Of a DNA stretch of 43,661 bases, positions 24,555-32,931 are shown piece after piece (position 1 is the stretch's first letter; each line of letters starts with the position of its first letter). The DNA comes from an uncultured Candidatus Berkelbacteria bacterium (GTDB taxonomy: Bacteria > Patescibacteriota > UBA1384 > CAJBMM01): the NCBI GenBank assembly GCA_903954185.1, contig CAJBMM010000029.1, positions 1 to 43,661 on the forward strand, given 5' to 3'. The translations under genes and the position numbers were made by a program. The notes under the pieces are model-generated. The model saw nothing but the letters and a program-made list of their open reading frames with translations, had not been told where the DNA came from and did not search any database.

Positions 24555-26159
24555 ATGTCTGACAAAATTTCTGATAAAATTTTGCAACTAGATAGAAGCC
24601 AAGAAGAAAATGCGACTAAAGGTAAGGCAGCCACGCTTAATATTCAATATTTAGATTTAACTAAAACCGAATTGGATGAAAAAGTTCTTAGGGTGGTACC
24701 AAAACAAGTAGTAGAGGGATCGCAATGTATTGCCATCGTGTTAAATGGATCTAAATTGTTGCTGGGTGTGGTTAATCCCGAGAGCGAAGGGGTTAAAAAA
24801 AGTATTATGGAGCTTGCGCAAACTACAGGCTTTGAAATAAACTTAGCGTTAATATCGCCCAGTAGTTATGCCTATGCTAAGAAAACTTATGATTTGTTGG
24901 TACACCAGAATGTTGGCGAACAGCCAGTTGTTATATCACAACAAAACATTGAGGTGCTTAACTCCATCGCCTTACAAATGGAAACAAACAAACCTTTGGG
25001 CGGTGTAAGCGTGACCGATCAACTCTCAGCTATTTTAGCAAAAGCGGTGGAATTAAAAGCATCAGATATACACCTAGAACCAGCCGAAAAAGATTTAGAA
25101 ATTCGCTTTAGAATTGATGGAGTTTTGCACAAAAAGTTTGAGAGGCCAATCAGTGAGTTTCATGGTTTATCATCTCGCATCAAGTACTTAGCTAAGATGC
25201 CCCTAGTTACTGCCGAAGAGCCACAAGACGGTCGTTTCACCATTAATGTGGTAAATGATACCTTAGATCTTCGCGTAGCCAGTTTGCCGACAGTATACGG
25301 CGATATGATAACTATTCGTATTTTGAATAAAGATAAAGTGATGTTCAATTTAAGTCAGCTTGGGTTGCGTCAAGATTTAGAAGCAATTATGCATGACGCA
25401 ATTAAAAAACCGCACGGTTTGGTTTTGGTTACTGGTCCAACTGGTTCTGGTAAAACCACTACTTTATATGGATTTTTACGTGAGCTAAACTCTGAGGAGC
25501 GAAAAATCATTACAATCGAAGATCCAGTCGAATACAAATTAGAAGGGTTAGAACAAAGCCAGGTAGATAGTGAAAGAGGTTATACCTTTGTAGAAGCGTT
25601 ACGTGGTGCATTACGACAAGATCCAGACGTTATTATGATTGGTGAAATTCGCGATAAAGAAACCGCTGGCATTGGTATTCGGGCAGCTTTAACTGGCCAT
25701 ATTGTGTTGGCAACGATGCATAGCAATAGTGCTCCTTCGGCGTATAACCGTTTGCTAGAGATGGATGTTGAGCCTTTTCTATTCTCGGGAAGCGTAAATA
25801 TAATAATCGCGCAAAGGTTAATTAGGTTGCTCTGTCAAACTTGTAAAAAAGAAAGACATTTAACCAATGAAGAAAGTAAAACATTTGAACATAACTTAGG
25901 CCGAGTTCCAGATAAGATATTTGAACCCAATGGATGCGACGATTGCGATGGCATTGGTTATAGTGGGCGTACGGCTATATTTGAAGCATTAGTGCCCAGT
26001 AGAGCCATGGAGCAACTTGCATTAAATAAGGCATCGATTAATGAATTTGAAGATCAGGCAAATAAAGATGGTATGATTTCGCTGTTTCAAGATGGTTTGC
26101 TTAAGGTAGAGCAAGGCGTTTCATCACTTGCCGAGATTTATAGGGTGACTAGGGAATAA
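24555..26159 (+). CDS. PilB/GspE family type IV pilus assembly ATPase
   Basis: A 534-residue hexameric ATPase of the PilB/GspE type, which drives assembly of type IV pili or type II secretion pseudopili. The N-terminal MshEN-like domain (about 20-150) is followed by the catalytic domain: Walker A GPTGSGKTTT near 294, Asp box IITIEDPVEYKLEG near 318, Walker B RQDPDVIMIGEIRD near 355, and His box TGHIVLATMHSN near 380. Two CxxC pairs (near 427 and 460) form the zinc site. The length is normal. Start ATG 24555 follows ATAAGGAG. No other type IV pilus gene (PilC, PilM-Q) is in the window, so its partners lie elsewhere. Confidence 0.93.
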   Translation: MSDKISDKILQLDRSQEENATKGKAATLNIQYLDLTKTELDEKVLRVVPKQVVEGSQCIAIVLNGSKLLLGVVNPESEGVKKSIMELAQTTGFEINLALISPSSYAYAKKTYDLLVHQNVGEQPVVISQQNIEVLNSIALQMETNKPLGGVSVTDQLSAILAKAVELKASDIHLEPAEKDLEIRFRIDGVLHKKFERPISEFHGLSSRIKYLAKMPLVTAEEPQDGRFTINVVNDTLDLRVASLPTVYGDMITIRILNKDKVMFNLSQLGLRQDLEAIMHDAIKKPHGLVLVTGPTGSGKTTTLYGFLRELNSEERKIITIEDPVEYKLEGLEQSQVDSERGYTFVEALRGALRQDPDVIMIGEIRDKETAGIGIRAALTGHIVLATMHSNSAPSAYNRLLEMDVEPFLFSGSVNIIIAQRLIRLLCQTCKKERHLTNEESKTFEHNLGRVPDKIFEPNGCDDCDGIGYSGRTAIFEALVPSRAMEQLALNKASINEFEDQANKDGMISLFQDGLLKVEQGVSSLAEIYRVTRE

Positions 26160-26217
26160 GGGTTAGGTTGTAGGTTATAGCTGGTAGGTTGTAGAGGTGA
26201 TAAGGAACGTTCAAATT

Positions 26218-26394
26218 GTCATTCCGTACTTGCTGTGCCCTCCGTAGTTTTAACGCAGGATGGGTGATACGGAATCCATATAATTATTTTGTGGATCCTC
26301 GAATAATTGCTCGTCATACTCGCGTCGAGGATGACGACGGGGCTTTTATGAATCCTCGAATAGGCTAGTCGAGGATGACAATGTGACATTGTCA
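26218..26394 (-). repeat. Composite palindromic repeat, copy 7 (inverted, extended)
   Basis: ATTCCGTA...TACGGAAT palindrome with a 39-base loop, then two successive TCCTCGA palindromes, one with the long loop (26292-26333) and one with the short TAGGCTAGT loop (26351-26377), then the GACA hairpin. It lies in the 304-base gap between convergent pilB and pilin genes, which holds no gene. Confidence 0.85.
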
Positions 26395-26463
26395 CTTTTA
26401 ACTTCCTATAACAAAAACGCCCTTACTACAGGACGATTTTGTTTGCAATAAAATTGAAGATGC

Positions 26464-26814
26464 TTACATAAACAATCTGGCGGCGGTTTTTTCAATAACG
26501 AATGCCAAGACAATGATAATTATACCAATAATGGCATTTATTATGCCTTTTCTAGCTGTGCCTGCTTTAGCATCATCGCCACCAGCAGTAATGTAAGAAA
26601 TACCACTCCAGAGTAGGTAAATAACGGCCAAAGCTCCTGCTACAAATAAAATCAAGGAGATTATTTGGTCAAAAATTTGTGACAGGTTTGCATTTCCTGT
26701 TATGGGGCAAAGCCCTGTAAAGAATCTAGAAGTTCCTGTTCCGGTGGTGCCATAACTGGCACTACAATCGGCAGAAAAGAACTGTGCATGTGCTTTTGGA
26801 ATTAATTCGAGCAT
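26464..26814 (-). CDS. T4SS-type pilin (paralog 1)
   Basis: A 116-residue small membrane protein of the T4SS pilin type common in CPR bacteria. The N-terminal MLELIPKAHAQFF resembles a short signal with an AHAQ cleavage-like site. Two hydrophobic helices follow (about 50-69 and 89-107), separated by the signature YITAGGDDAKAGTARKGIIN. VirB2-like pilins have the same two-helix hairpin layout. It is the most downstream of three small tandem pilins on this strand. No other function is suggested. Confidence 0.8.
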   Translation of the reverse strand: MLELIPKAHAQFFSADCSASYGTTGTGTSRFFTGLCPITGNANLSQIFDQIISLILFVAGALAVIYLLWSGISYITAGGDDAKAGTARKGIINAIIGIIIIVLAFVIEKTAARLFM

Positions 26815-26879
26815 TTTATACCCCTTATATTTTTATTTTTATGATTGTTTGTCTAATAATTGATAAACTAAGCAGTGCT

Positions 26880-27269
26880 TTATGCGCCAAAAATTCGGGC
26901 TACAGCAGCTTGAATTACAAACGCTAGAAGAACCAATACTATGCCAATTACCGCATTAATAATAGTTTGGCGCGCTTTAGTGGCTTTAGTATCGTCACCG
27001 GCAGATGTAATATAAGATATGCCACCCCATAACAAGAATACCAAGGCCAAAATTCCCACTAGCCATAGTATTAAGGCAATGACCCTATCAATAATATTTC
27101 CAAGAGTAAGCTGACCTGTTCCAGTAGAGTTAAGAATTGGGATTAACTTTGTAAAATACCCAGCTTTACTCTCTAGCTCTTTATCTATAGAGCTAGACGC
27201 TGATGGTACTTGGGCGTGGGCAATGCCTACATACCAAACTATAAAATTACTCCACAAATTACTTAACAT
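26880..27269 (-). CDS. T4SS-type pilin (paralog 2)
   Basis: A 129-residue paralog of the neighbouring pilins. A hydrophobic N-terminal signal ends in AHAQVPSA; the two helices (about 58-78 and 100-120) flank YITSAGDDTKATKARQTIIN. The loop before the first helix carries KLIPILNSTGTGQLTLGNI. Gaps of 65 and 133 bases separate it from the flanking pilin genes, with no repeat in between. An AGGAGGAAAA site precedes the start. Confidence 0.8.
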   Translation of the reverse strand: MLSNLWSNFIVWYVGIAHAQVPSASSSIDKELESKAGYFTKLIPILNSTGTGQLTLGNIIDRVIALILWLVGILALVFLLWGGISYITSAGDDTKATKARQTIINAVIGIVLVLLAFVIQAAVARIFGA

Positions 27270-27402
27270 ATGCTTTTCCTCCTACAATTTAGTTTAATGA
27301 TAATAACTGTGGTTTGTCAAATAATGTCTTATGTAAGCCACGCTAAAGCGTGTTCTACGCAAATGGATGAAAGCATTACTCTAAAGTGCGCGTCGTTACA
27401 TA

Positions 27403-27711
27403 TTAGGCATTTACAATTCGGCCCACTGCCGCCATTATTGCCCAACTTAACAAAATAATTACCATACCAATTACGCCGTTTATGGCAGACGCTCTGCCTT
27501 TGGCGGCTTTAGCTTCATCGCCTCCAGAGGTAATGTACATTATGCCTCCGTACAGAATGGCGAGTATGGCTGCAATGCCACCAATATATAACATAATATT
27601 AATTACCGTAAAAAGTATGTTATCTAAACATGTATCTCCTACTTGGCCACAAGCATGGTTATGAATAGGGGTAAAAGCATTCAGCAGTTTTCCAAAATCG
27701 ACATCGGCCAT
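27403..27711 (-). CDS. T4SS-type pilin (paralog 3)
   Basis: A 102-residue paralog. Unlike paralogs 1 and 2 it has no clear AHAQ signal; it opens MADVDFGKLLNAFTPIHNHA, with two cysteines (CGQVGDTCLDN) before the first helix. The two helices flank YITSGGDEAKAAKGRASAIN. Start ATG 27711 follows AAAGGATATTA. Composite repeat 8 separates it from the upstream 116-residue gene. Confidence 0.8.
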   Translation of the reverse strand: MADVDFGKLLNAFTPIHNHACGQVGDTCLDNILFTVINIMLYIGGIAAILAILYGGIMYITSGGDEAKAAKGRASAINGVIGMVIILLSWAIMAAVGRIVNA

Positions 27712-27739
27712 ATTAATATCCTTTCAGAATTATCCATAC

Positions 27740-27942
27740 TGTCATTCCGGACTTGTGATCCGGAATTTATATAATTAAATTCTTGCTTTGATCACTGAAC
27801 GCCTTGTTGCTACAGTTTCTTTACTTGGATCCTCGAATAATTGCTCGTTGTACTCGCGTCGAGGATGACAACGCGACGTTTCTGGATCCTCGAATAATTG
27901 CTCGTTGTACTCGCGTCGAGGATGACAACGCGACGTTGTCAC
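27740..27942 (-). repeat. Composite palindromic repeat, copy 8 (with tandem duplication)
   Basis: ATTCCGGA...TCCGGAAT (27744-27766), a unique stretch, then two tandem copies of the TCCTCGA long-loop module plus GACAACGCGACG (27829-27880 and 27884-27942) that are almost identical. It accounts for most of the 250-base gap between two pilin-module genes. Confidence 0.85.
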
Positions 27943-27961
27943 TTTTCGCTTTTAACTATCA

Positions 27962-28312
27962 TTACGGTGTTGTAAACGGATTAATTGAATCTTCTATCTG
28001 CGGAACTTGGTTTTCGTATGCTGGCACAAAGTAATTAAACACCTCGTACAGTAATACTTCTGAGAGGATGACGACAATGGTGCCAACAACAATCCAAAGA
28101 ATGCGATTTTTAGCCTTTTGTGCCTTTGCTTCGTCACCATAGGCTGTAAAGTAATTCATAGCTACTAATAATAACCCAATTATGGCCTCAAATGCAGCAA
28201 AAGCGATTAGCGAATATCTTAAATTTGTCACAACCGTCTCGACAGTTTTAAATGTGAAAGTAGTTGGGTCTCCGCCACCAGTAAGTTTGTCTATCAAAGT
28301 TCTTGTATCCAT
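27962..28312 (-). CDS. Pilin-module membrane protein (paralog 4)
   Basis: A 116-residue membrane protein with the same two-helix module as the pilins but a more divergent sequence: first helix about 34-53 (IAFAAFEAIIGLLLVAMNYF), signature AYGDEAKAQKAKNRIL, second helix about 73-92, then a C-terminal extension (YENQVPQIEDSINPF). No signal sequence. It lies 4 bases after the 389-residue gene, so it is in the same operon. It may be a minor pilin or a channel subunit of the same apparatus. Confidence 0.7.
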   Translation of the reverse strand: MDTRTLIDKLTGGGDPTTFTFKTVETVVTNLRYSLIAFAAFEAIIGLLLVAMNYFTAYGDEAKAQKAKNRILWIVVGTIVVILSEVLLYEVFNYFVPAYENQVPQIEDSINPFTTP

Positions 28313-28316
28313 ACCC

Positions 28317-29465
28317 CTACTTTATCAAATTAACCACTCTGCTAACTACATTAAGAATAATTAAAGCAGAAAGAGCTACTACCGTGCCTGTTACGGCCCA
28401 AACTAAATTCTTTTTAGCTTTTTCTGCTTTGGCTTGGTCTCCAAACGAAAGCGCATAATTGATACCGCTAAATATATAGGCCACGCCTGCAAACATACTT
28501 ACAATAATTATTATCAAGCTAATTACTAAATCAAATACGCCATTCATTAAATCTATACCAGTTAGTCCCTTTAGTTTAGAAAAATCGGGTAAATCAAACT
28601 TAATCGGTTCCAAATTTCCGTTGTTTGTATTATTGTTTCCGTTGCCCGTTCCGTCGTCGGTAACGCCGTCTTTTGAGGTTGTTGTGACTGTTGCATCTTT
28701 ATTTTTATAAAGCGTCAAAGGATCGCTATTAATTACGGTGTTTGTTTCGCTATTCTGATATTGCACGGTTAAGCGATGCGCCCCGTCTGAGCTGCCAGAT
28801 GCATTCCAAATTTTAGTTAAATCGTTATCAAATAGTCCTTTATCGCTGCCATCTACCTGAAGAAAATATTTATACTTACTCGAAGTTGTAGGTAAAAACG
28901 CAGATAATTTACTTTTGTCTAAACCAACTTTTACATTAGCCAAACCATTTCCGCTGATTAGTGATAGTGATAAATCTGATGCAGTTGGGACAGTTTCGTC
29001 ATCTGTAGCTCCACACTTACTTTTGTAATTTAATACCATAAAAGTTTGACGTGCTATTTCGGAAAAATCATTAGGGGCAATAATTGGTGCTCCTTTTAAA
29101 ACTACAGATATTTCTCCAAAAGTATTATCGCGATTTCCGGCGCATAGATCCCAGATATAAGCGTTATTTATCATACTGCTAGCATCACCGGATTTCTTTG
29201 AATATTCACCGCCATTATTGAAAATTGTCAATGAATACGAACTATAAGGGGCGCCGCCATTATTTGTTGGCGTAATAGCAATAGCAGGATGTGAGGTGCT
29301 AGAGAAATCGTATGCATCTTTACCTAAAACTGTTGTGTTTGGGGTGGGCGAAAGTTGCAAACCGTATCCATCGGCCGCAAATGCCAAATTAGCCACAAGA
29401 AGTGATACGAATATTGTGGCGAGCGTAAAACTAGCTATAGAAAGCAGTTTTGTAATAACTTTCAT
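28317..29465 (-). CDS. Exported domain fused to a pilin-type two-helix module (paralog 5)
   Basis: About 382 residues. A signal peptide (MKVITKLLSIASFTLATIFV ... NLAFAADG) leads a 260-residue extracytoplasmic region of beta-rich, Ser/Thr/Asn-rich character (DKSKLSAFLPTTSSKYKYFL and similar, with few cysteines), then a Gly/Asn-rich linker (GTGNGNNNTNNGN). The C-terminal 85 residues contain two helices around the pilin signature SFGDQAKAEKAKKNLVW. The frame extends upstream to 29486 but ATG 29465 begins the signal peptide and comes one base after the stop of the upstream gene. It looks like a large-headed minor or tip pilin; that is inference from architecture. Confidence 0.75.
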   Translation of the reverse strand: MKVITKLLSIASFTLATIFVSLLVANLAFAADGYGLQLSPTPNTTVLGKDAYDFSSTSHPAIAITPTNNGGAPYSSYSLTIFNNGGEYSKKSGDASSMINNAYIWDLCAGNRDNTFGEISVVLKGAPIIAPNDFSEIARQTFMVLNYKSKCGATDDETVPTASDLSLSLISGNGLANVKVGLDKSKLSAFLPTTSSKYKYFLQVDGSDKGLFDNDLTKIWNASGSSDGAHRLTVQYQNSETNTVINSDPLTLYKNKDATVTTTSKDGVTDDGTGNGNNNTNNGNLEPIKFDLPDFSKLKGLTGIDLMNGVFDLVISLIIIIVSMFAGVAYIFSGINYALSFGDQAKAEKAKKNLVWAVTGTVVALSALIILNVVSRVVNLIK

Positions 29466-29466
29466 G

Positions 29467-30855
29467 CTAATCTTTCTGTAATGCATCGGTAGCTAAGGCA
29501 GCGGCTGAATCGATAGCTTGTTGTGGAGGTTGATTATTGGCAACGACATTTGTGATCATATCGCGAAAAATTTTATTCATGTCATCTGGGTATTTACCCA
29601 TGTTCCATGTAAGAGCTGTTTGTACCTGATCTGGGAATACATCGTAGGAAATTGGGATGGTTGGATCTCCTAATAATGCAGAGGATCTTCTAGTAGAGCT
29701 TAAATATGAATTGGGACGCATGGTTATATACTGTAAGAATTTCCATGCTTCCGAAGGGTTTTTGCAGTTATTTGTAACTGTTTCAGTCCAGTAGTTTGCA
29801 AAATTAGTCGTTTCCCCGCCTTTAACTTGAGGCATGTAAGATACTTCGTACATAAGCGTAGGAGCATCTTGTTTAAGTGATTGCACAACATGCTGATACC
29901 CTACTAACATAGCAACTTTACCATTGATGAAAGACTGGTATGCGTTGGGCATAGAACTGCTCCAAGAATAATTACTTTTAGATTTAAGAGCAAAGCTAGT
30001 GTAAAAATCTAAAGCATTAGTACCTGGGTAAACAGGCTTATTGCTTGCGTCTGGAACAAAGTTATTAAAACGAGCCGATTGTCTGGTGTCATCGGTCATT
30101 TTTGTACTGTTTTGCAACATCAACAATGATAATATATCCGCTGAGTTATCGATATTGGTAGATGCGCCCATGGCAATTCCAGATTGGGTGATATTCCCTG
30201 CGCTGTCTTTTTTTGTCAAATACGGAAGTTCCTTGAGTAATTCTTCCCAAGTGCTGGGGTATCTTCTGAATAATGAATCATCAAAATTTGGATCACTATA
30301 AAACTGTTTTCGGTAGTTATTTCTGGCTTCATCCCACAATTGCGTATTAACATACAATGCTAAAGTATCAACATACATTGGCATAGCATAAACTTTGTTA
30401 TCTATTATGCTATCGTTTTGCGCTACCTTAGCGTAAGTTTGTTTATAAAAATCTGTATTAGAGCGACTGTCTTTTTTAGTTTTGATAAAATCTTCAGGCA
30501 TGGGGACAATTTTATCAATATGTCTCGGGATCCATTGGTTATTGATGCTCCAAATGTCTGGACCAGTGCCTGCGGCTAGTGAATTAATGGCCTGTACTTC
30601 GTAATCGGCTAAGTCTTTTTTTACATAATTTATTACAATATTAGGATTATCTATGGCAAAATTTTCGAGAAGTTGTTTAAAAGAAACATCTTCGTCAAAT
30701 GTGCGCCAGACTGTTAGTGTAATTTTATCATTTTTATTGGTTGTTGTTTTGGTTGTAGAAGTAGAATTACCTTTTGACATGGCATAAAAAATAATTACAA
30801 TCACAATCATTAAAGCAAAAAGGGCAATTCCAACTGCAACGAGTTTATTTGTCAT
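29467..30855 (-). CDS. Extracellular solute-binding protein (ABC sugar-binding type)
   Basis: A 462-residue protein of the MalE/UgpB-like solute-binding family. One N-terminal membrane helix (about 5-25) serves as anchor; no lipobox cysteine is present, so it is not a lipoprotein. Then TLTVWRTFDEDVSFKQLLEN, NSLAAGTGPDIWSINNQWIP, YAMPMYVDTLALYVNTQLWD and the C-terminal EAWKFLQYITMRPNSYLS give the typical fold. No ABC permease or ATPase gene is adjacent. It lies between galU and the pilin-module genes with 1-base gaps on both sides, so it is co-transcribed with them and may serve the surface apparatus rather than sugar uptake. Confidence 0.85.
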   Translation of the reverse strand: MTNKLVAVGIALFALMIVIVIIFYAMSKGNSTSTTKTTTNKNDKITLTVWRTFDEDVSFKQLLENFAIDNPNIVINYVKKDLADYEVQAINSLAAGTGPDIWSINNQWIPRHIDKIVPMPEDFIKTKKDSRSNTDFYKQTYAKVAQNDSIIDNKVYAMPMYVDTLALYVNTQLWDEARNNYRKQFYSDPNFDDSLFRRYPSTWEELLKELPYLTKKDSAGNITQSGIAMGASTNIDNSADILSLLMLQNSTKMTDDTRQSARFNNFVPDASNKPVYPGTNALDFYTSFALKSKSNYSWSSSMPNAYQSFINGKVAMLVGYQHVVQSLKQDAPTLMYEVSYMPQVKGGETTNFANYWTETVTNNCKNPSEAWKFLQYITMRPNSYLSSTRRSSALLGDPTIPISYDVFPDQVQTALTWNMGKYPDDMNKIFRDMITNVVANNQPPQQAIDSAAALATDALQKD

Positions 30856-30856
30856 A

Positions 30857-31741
30857 CTAGTCCTTTGATATGGTTGCTAGGTATTTTTTGAGCTGTGGGG
30901 CAATATCTGCTCTTTGCATTCCAAAATCTATATTGGCGCGTAAATAATCGAATTTGTTACCACAATCGTAATGGTGCCCGTTTTGAACGTCTAGAGCGTA
31001 AACAGCTTCGCTTTGCATCATTAGGTTTATAGCATCTATTAACCATATTTCGCCGCCTTTACCAGGCTTAACGTTCTCTAAATATGTAAGCATCTGTGGA
31101 GGAAAAACGTATCCACCAATACTGACTAAGTAAGGCGATATCGCCTTTGCTCCAGGTTTTTCTTCTATTTTGCCAACCTTGGTAATATTGTTGGCGATTC
31201 TTTCGCCGCTGACAATTGCATATTTATCAGGGGCAGTTGGATCTTGGCTGCTGTAAGTGGTTAGGATTGTGCTGTGATATTCATGATATGCATCGACTAA
31301 TTGTTTCATACGGGGTGGGCTAGCGGGGAAAATTTCGTCTCCCCATGCTACTGCAAACGGTTCGTTACCAATAAGTTCTTTAGCTTGTAGGACCGCATGA
31401 CCATTGCCGAGCTGTTCTTTTTGTCGCACATATACAAATCGTGCCATATCGGATATTGCACGAATTTCATGGTATTGTTCCATTTTGTTGGCGCGCTTTA
31501 GAACTTCTTCGAGCTCAAAATTGTAATCGAAATGATCTTCTAATGCTCTTTTGTTACTTCCTGTAATAAGTATAATCTCTTCGATGCCTGCCGCTACGGC
31601 TTCTTCGACAATGTATTGAATAACTGGTTTATCTACAATTGGCAGCATTTCTTTTGGGCTGGCTTTAGTAACTGGTAAAAATCTGGTACCGTAACCTGCT
31701 GCTGGTATAACAATTTTGCGAACTTTTTGACCGTTTAGCAT
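30857..31741 (-). CDS. galU: UTP-glucose-1-phosphate uridylyltransferase
   Basis: A 294-residue GalU that makes UDP-glucose from UTP and glucose 1-phosphate for surface glycans. The nucleotide motif IPAAGYGTRFLPVTKASPKE lies at about 12-31, followed by MLPIVDKPVIQYIVEEA, FVYVRQKEQLGNGHAVLQAK near 107, and a C-terminal NGHHYDCGNKFDYLRANIDF. The length is normal. The start codon follows the stop of the Hsp20 gene directly (TAA-ATG), so the two are coupled. The flanking solute-binding and pilin genes suggest the operon supports the cell surface. Confidence 0.94.
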   Translation of the reverse strand: MLNGQKVRKIVIPAAGYGTRFLPVTKASPKEMLPIVDKPVIQYIVEEAVAAGIEEIILITGSNKRALEDHFDYNFELEEVLKRANKMEQYHEIRAISDMARFVYVRQKEQLGNGHAVLQAKELIGNEPFAVAWGDEIFPASPPRMKQLVDAYHEYHSTILTTYSSQDPTAPDKYAIVSGERIANNITKVGKIEEKPGAKAISPYLVSIGGYVFPPQMLTYLENVKPGKGGEIWLIDAINLMMQSEAVYALDVQNGHHYDCGNKFDYLRANIDFGMQRADIAPQLKKYLATISKD

Positions 31742-32101
31742 TTATTCCGCCTGTACCGTGATAGATTTTGTTCTCGACCGAGCATCTTTGGGAACAGTAA
31801 TTGTTAAAATCCCTTCTTTTAGTGTTGCCACAGCTTTATCGGCAACCACAAGTGCAGGCAGTGTGTAGCTTCGTGAAAATGCTCCCCAATAACACTCTTG
31901 AATTAGATAATCATCATCGGTAACCTTATGCTCGTTACGACGCTCGCCTTTTATAGCAATTGTTTCATCGGTAATAGATATATCTAAATCTTCTGGTCTT
32001 ACTCCAGCAATCGGTGCTTTCACAATTATGTTCTCTACAGTTTGCAAAACATCTATAGCTAACTGTCCTTCATCGTTCTCTGGTGAAGATTGATTATTCA
32101 T
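31742..32101 (-). CDS. Small heat shock protein (Hsp20/alpha-crystallin)
   Basis: A 119-residue member of the Hsp20 family, ATP-independent holdase chaperones. The alpha-crystallin domain spans about 25-115: VKAPIAGVRPEDLDISITDE, IAIKGERR, ECYWGAFSRSYTLPA, and the closing ATLKEGILTITVPKD. The N-terminal arm is short. Start ATG 32101 is preceded by a strong GGAGGTGGA. It is the first gene of the hsp20-galU-solute-binding-pilin string; comF upstream is 44 bases away. Confidence 0.9.
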   Translation of the reverse strand: MNNQSSPENDEGQLAIDVLQTVENIIVKAPIAGVRPEDLDISITDETIAIKGERRNEHKVTDDDYLIQECYWGAFSRSYTLPALVVADKAVATLKEGILTITVPKDARSRTKSITVQAE

Positions 32102-32145
32102 TCCACCTCCATTTATCTAATTCTAACGTAATCATAAAATAATTA

Positions 32146-32856
32146 CTAGAAAGCTCTAGCAACTACAACGCCAATCACCCGCTTCGCGCCAGATTTTTTT
32201 AAAGCAAACGCGCAAGCGTTCAAGGTTGCCCCTGTTGTTGCTATATCATCTATTAGTATAACGCTACTGTTTATGTTCAAGCAAGTTTTTGCTTCAAACG
32301 CTTCGATTAAATTATTAAGCCTATCTTTGCGATGTAATGAGGCTTGTATTTTGGTGTTAAATTTACGTTTTAGTACGCTATTTGTTGTTAGTATCTTTAG
32401 TTTGGCGGAGATTAATTTTGCAATATCTTCGCTTTGATTAAAACCACGCCACCACCTTCGCTTGTAGTGAAGTGGAACGGGGATTATAATTTTTTCTCCC
32501 TTAATAGTATTTAAGCTGTCTATTAAAGCGTGATTATTTTGAACTATTTGCATTAGATCGTTTTTTAAGCTGCGATTACCCTCGTATTTGTAAGCATGGA
32601 TTAGCTCTTTAACTGGTCCGTCTGAATAATAAGTTGCTACTAATAAATTATCTAGTGCCCAAACCTGTTTACATTTTAGGCAAGTTTTTCCGCCTGTCGA
32701 TATCTTTAAGCACCGTCCACATTGTTGTTTTTTAATAAAAACAATTTTTGCAAAGCACTCCGGGCATAAAAAAGTATCAGGCAGCGCACAGCCAACGCAA
32801 TACTTAGGGAATAAAGTATCAATAGACCAGCGAAAGAATTGTTTTAGGTAACTCAT
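32146..32856 (-). CDS. comF: ComF family protein (phosphoribosyltransferase-like)
   Basis: A 236-residue ComF-type protein, linked to DNA uptake in transformable bacteria and common in CPR genomes. The N-terminal zinc-binding region has paired CxxC motifs (YCVGCALPDTFLCPECFA, CGRCLKIS, CLKC). The C-terminal phosphoribosyltransferase domain carries IPVPLHYKRRWWRGFNQSE and the PRPP loop VILIDDIATTGAT. The longest frame begins at 33003 on the opposite side of the next gene; the family start MSYLKQFFRW at 32856 is chosen. It is divergent to the unknown gene at 32932. Confidence 0.9.
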   Translation of the reverse strand: MSYLKQFFRWSIDTLFPKYCVGCALPDTFLCPECFAKIVFIKKQQCGRCLKISTGGKTCLKCKQVWALDNLLVATYYSDGPVKELIHAYKYEGNRSLKNDLMQIVQNNHALIDSLNTIKGEKIIIPVPLHYKRRWWRGFNQSEDIAKLISAKLKILTTNSVLKRKFNTKIQASLHRKDRLNNLIEAFEAKTCLNINSSVILIDDIATTGATLNACAFALKKSGAKRVIGVVVARAF

Positions 32857-32931
32857 AGCCAAATTATTGCAGATAATTGGTACAGATAATATAGTTAAAT
32901 GAGGGTAAGATTTGAGTTGAAAGGAGTGAAA

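Noticed and set aside
27840-27942. CRISPR array
   Set aside because: Only two tandem units, palindromic with no variable spacers, and no cas genes in the window.
27804-28034. 76-residue open frame with a duplicated LDPRIIARCTRVEDDNAT segment
   Set aside because: It is a translation of the tandem composite repeat (copy 8). The same peptide arises from other copies; there is no ribosome site and no gene context.
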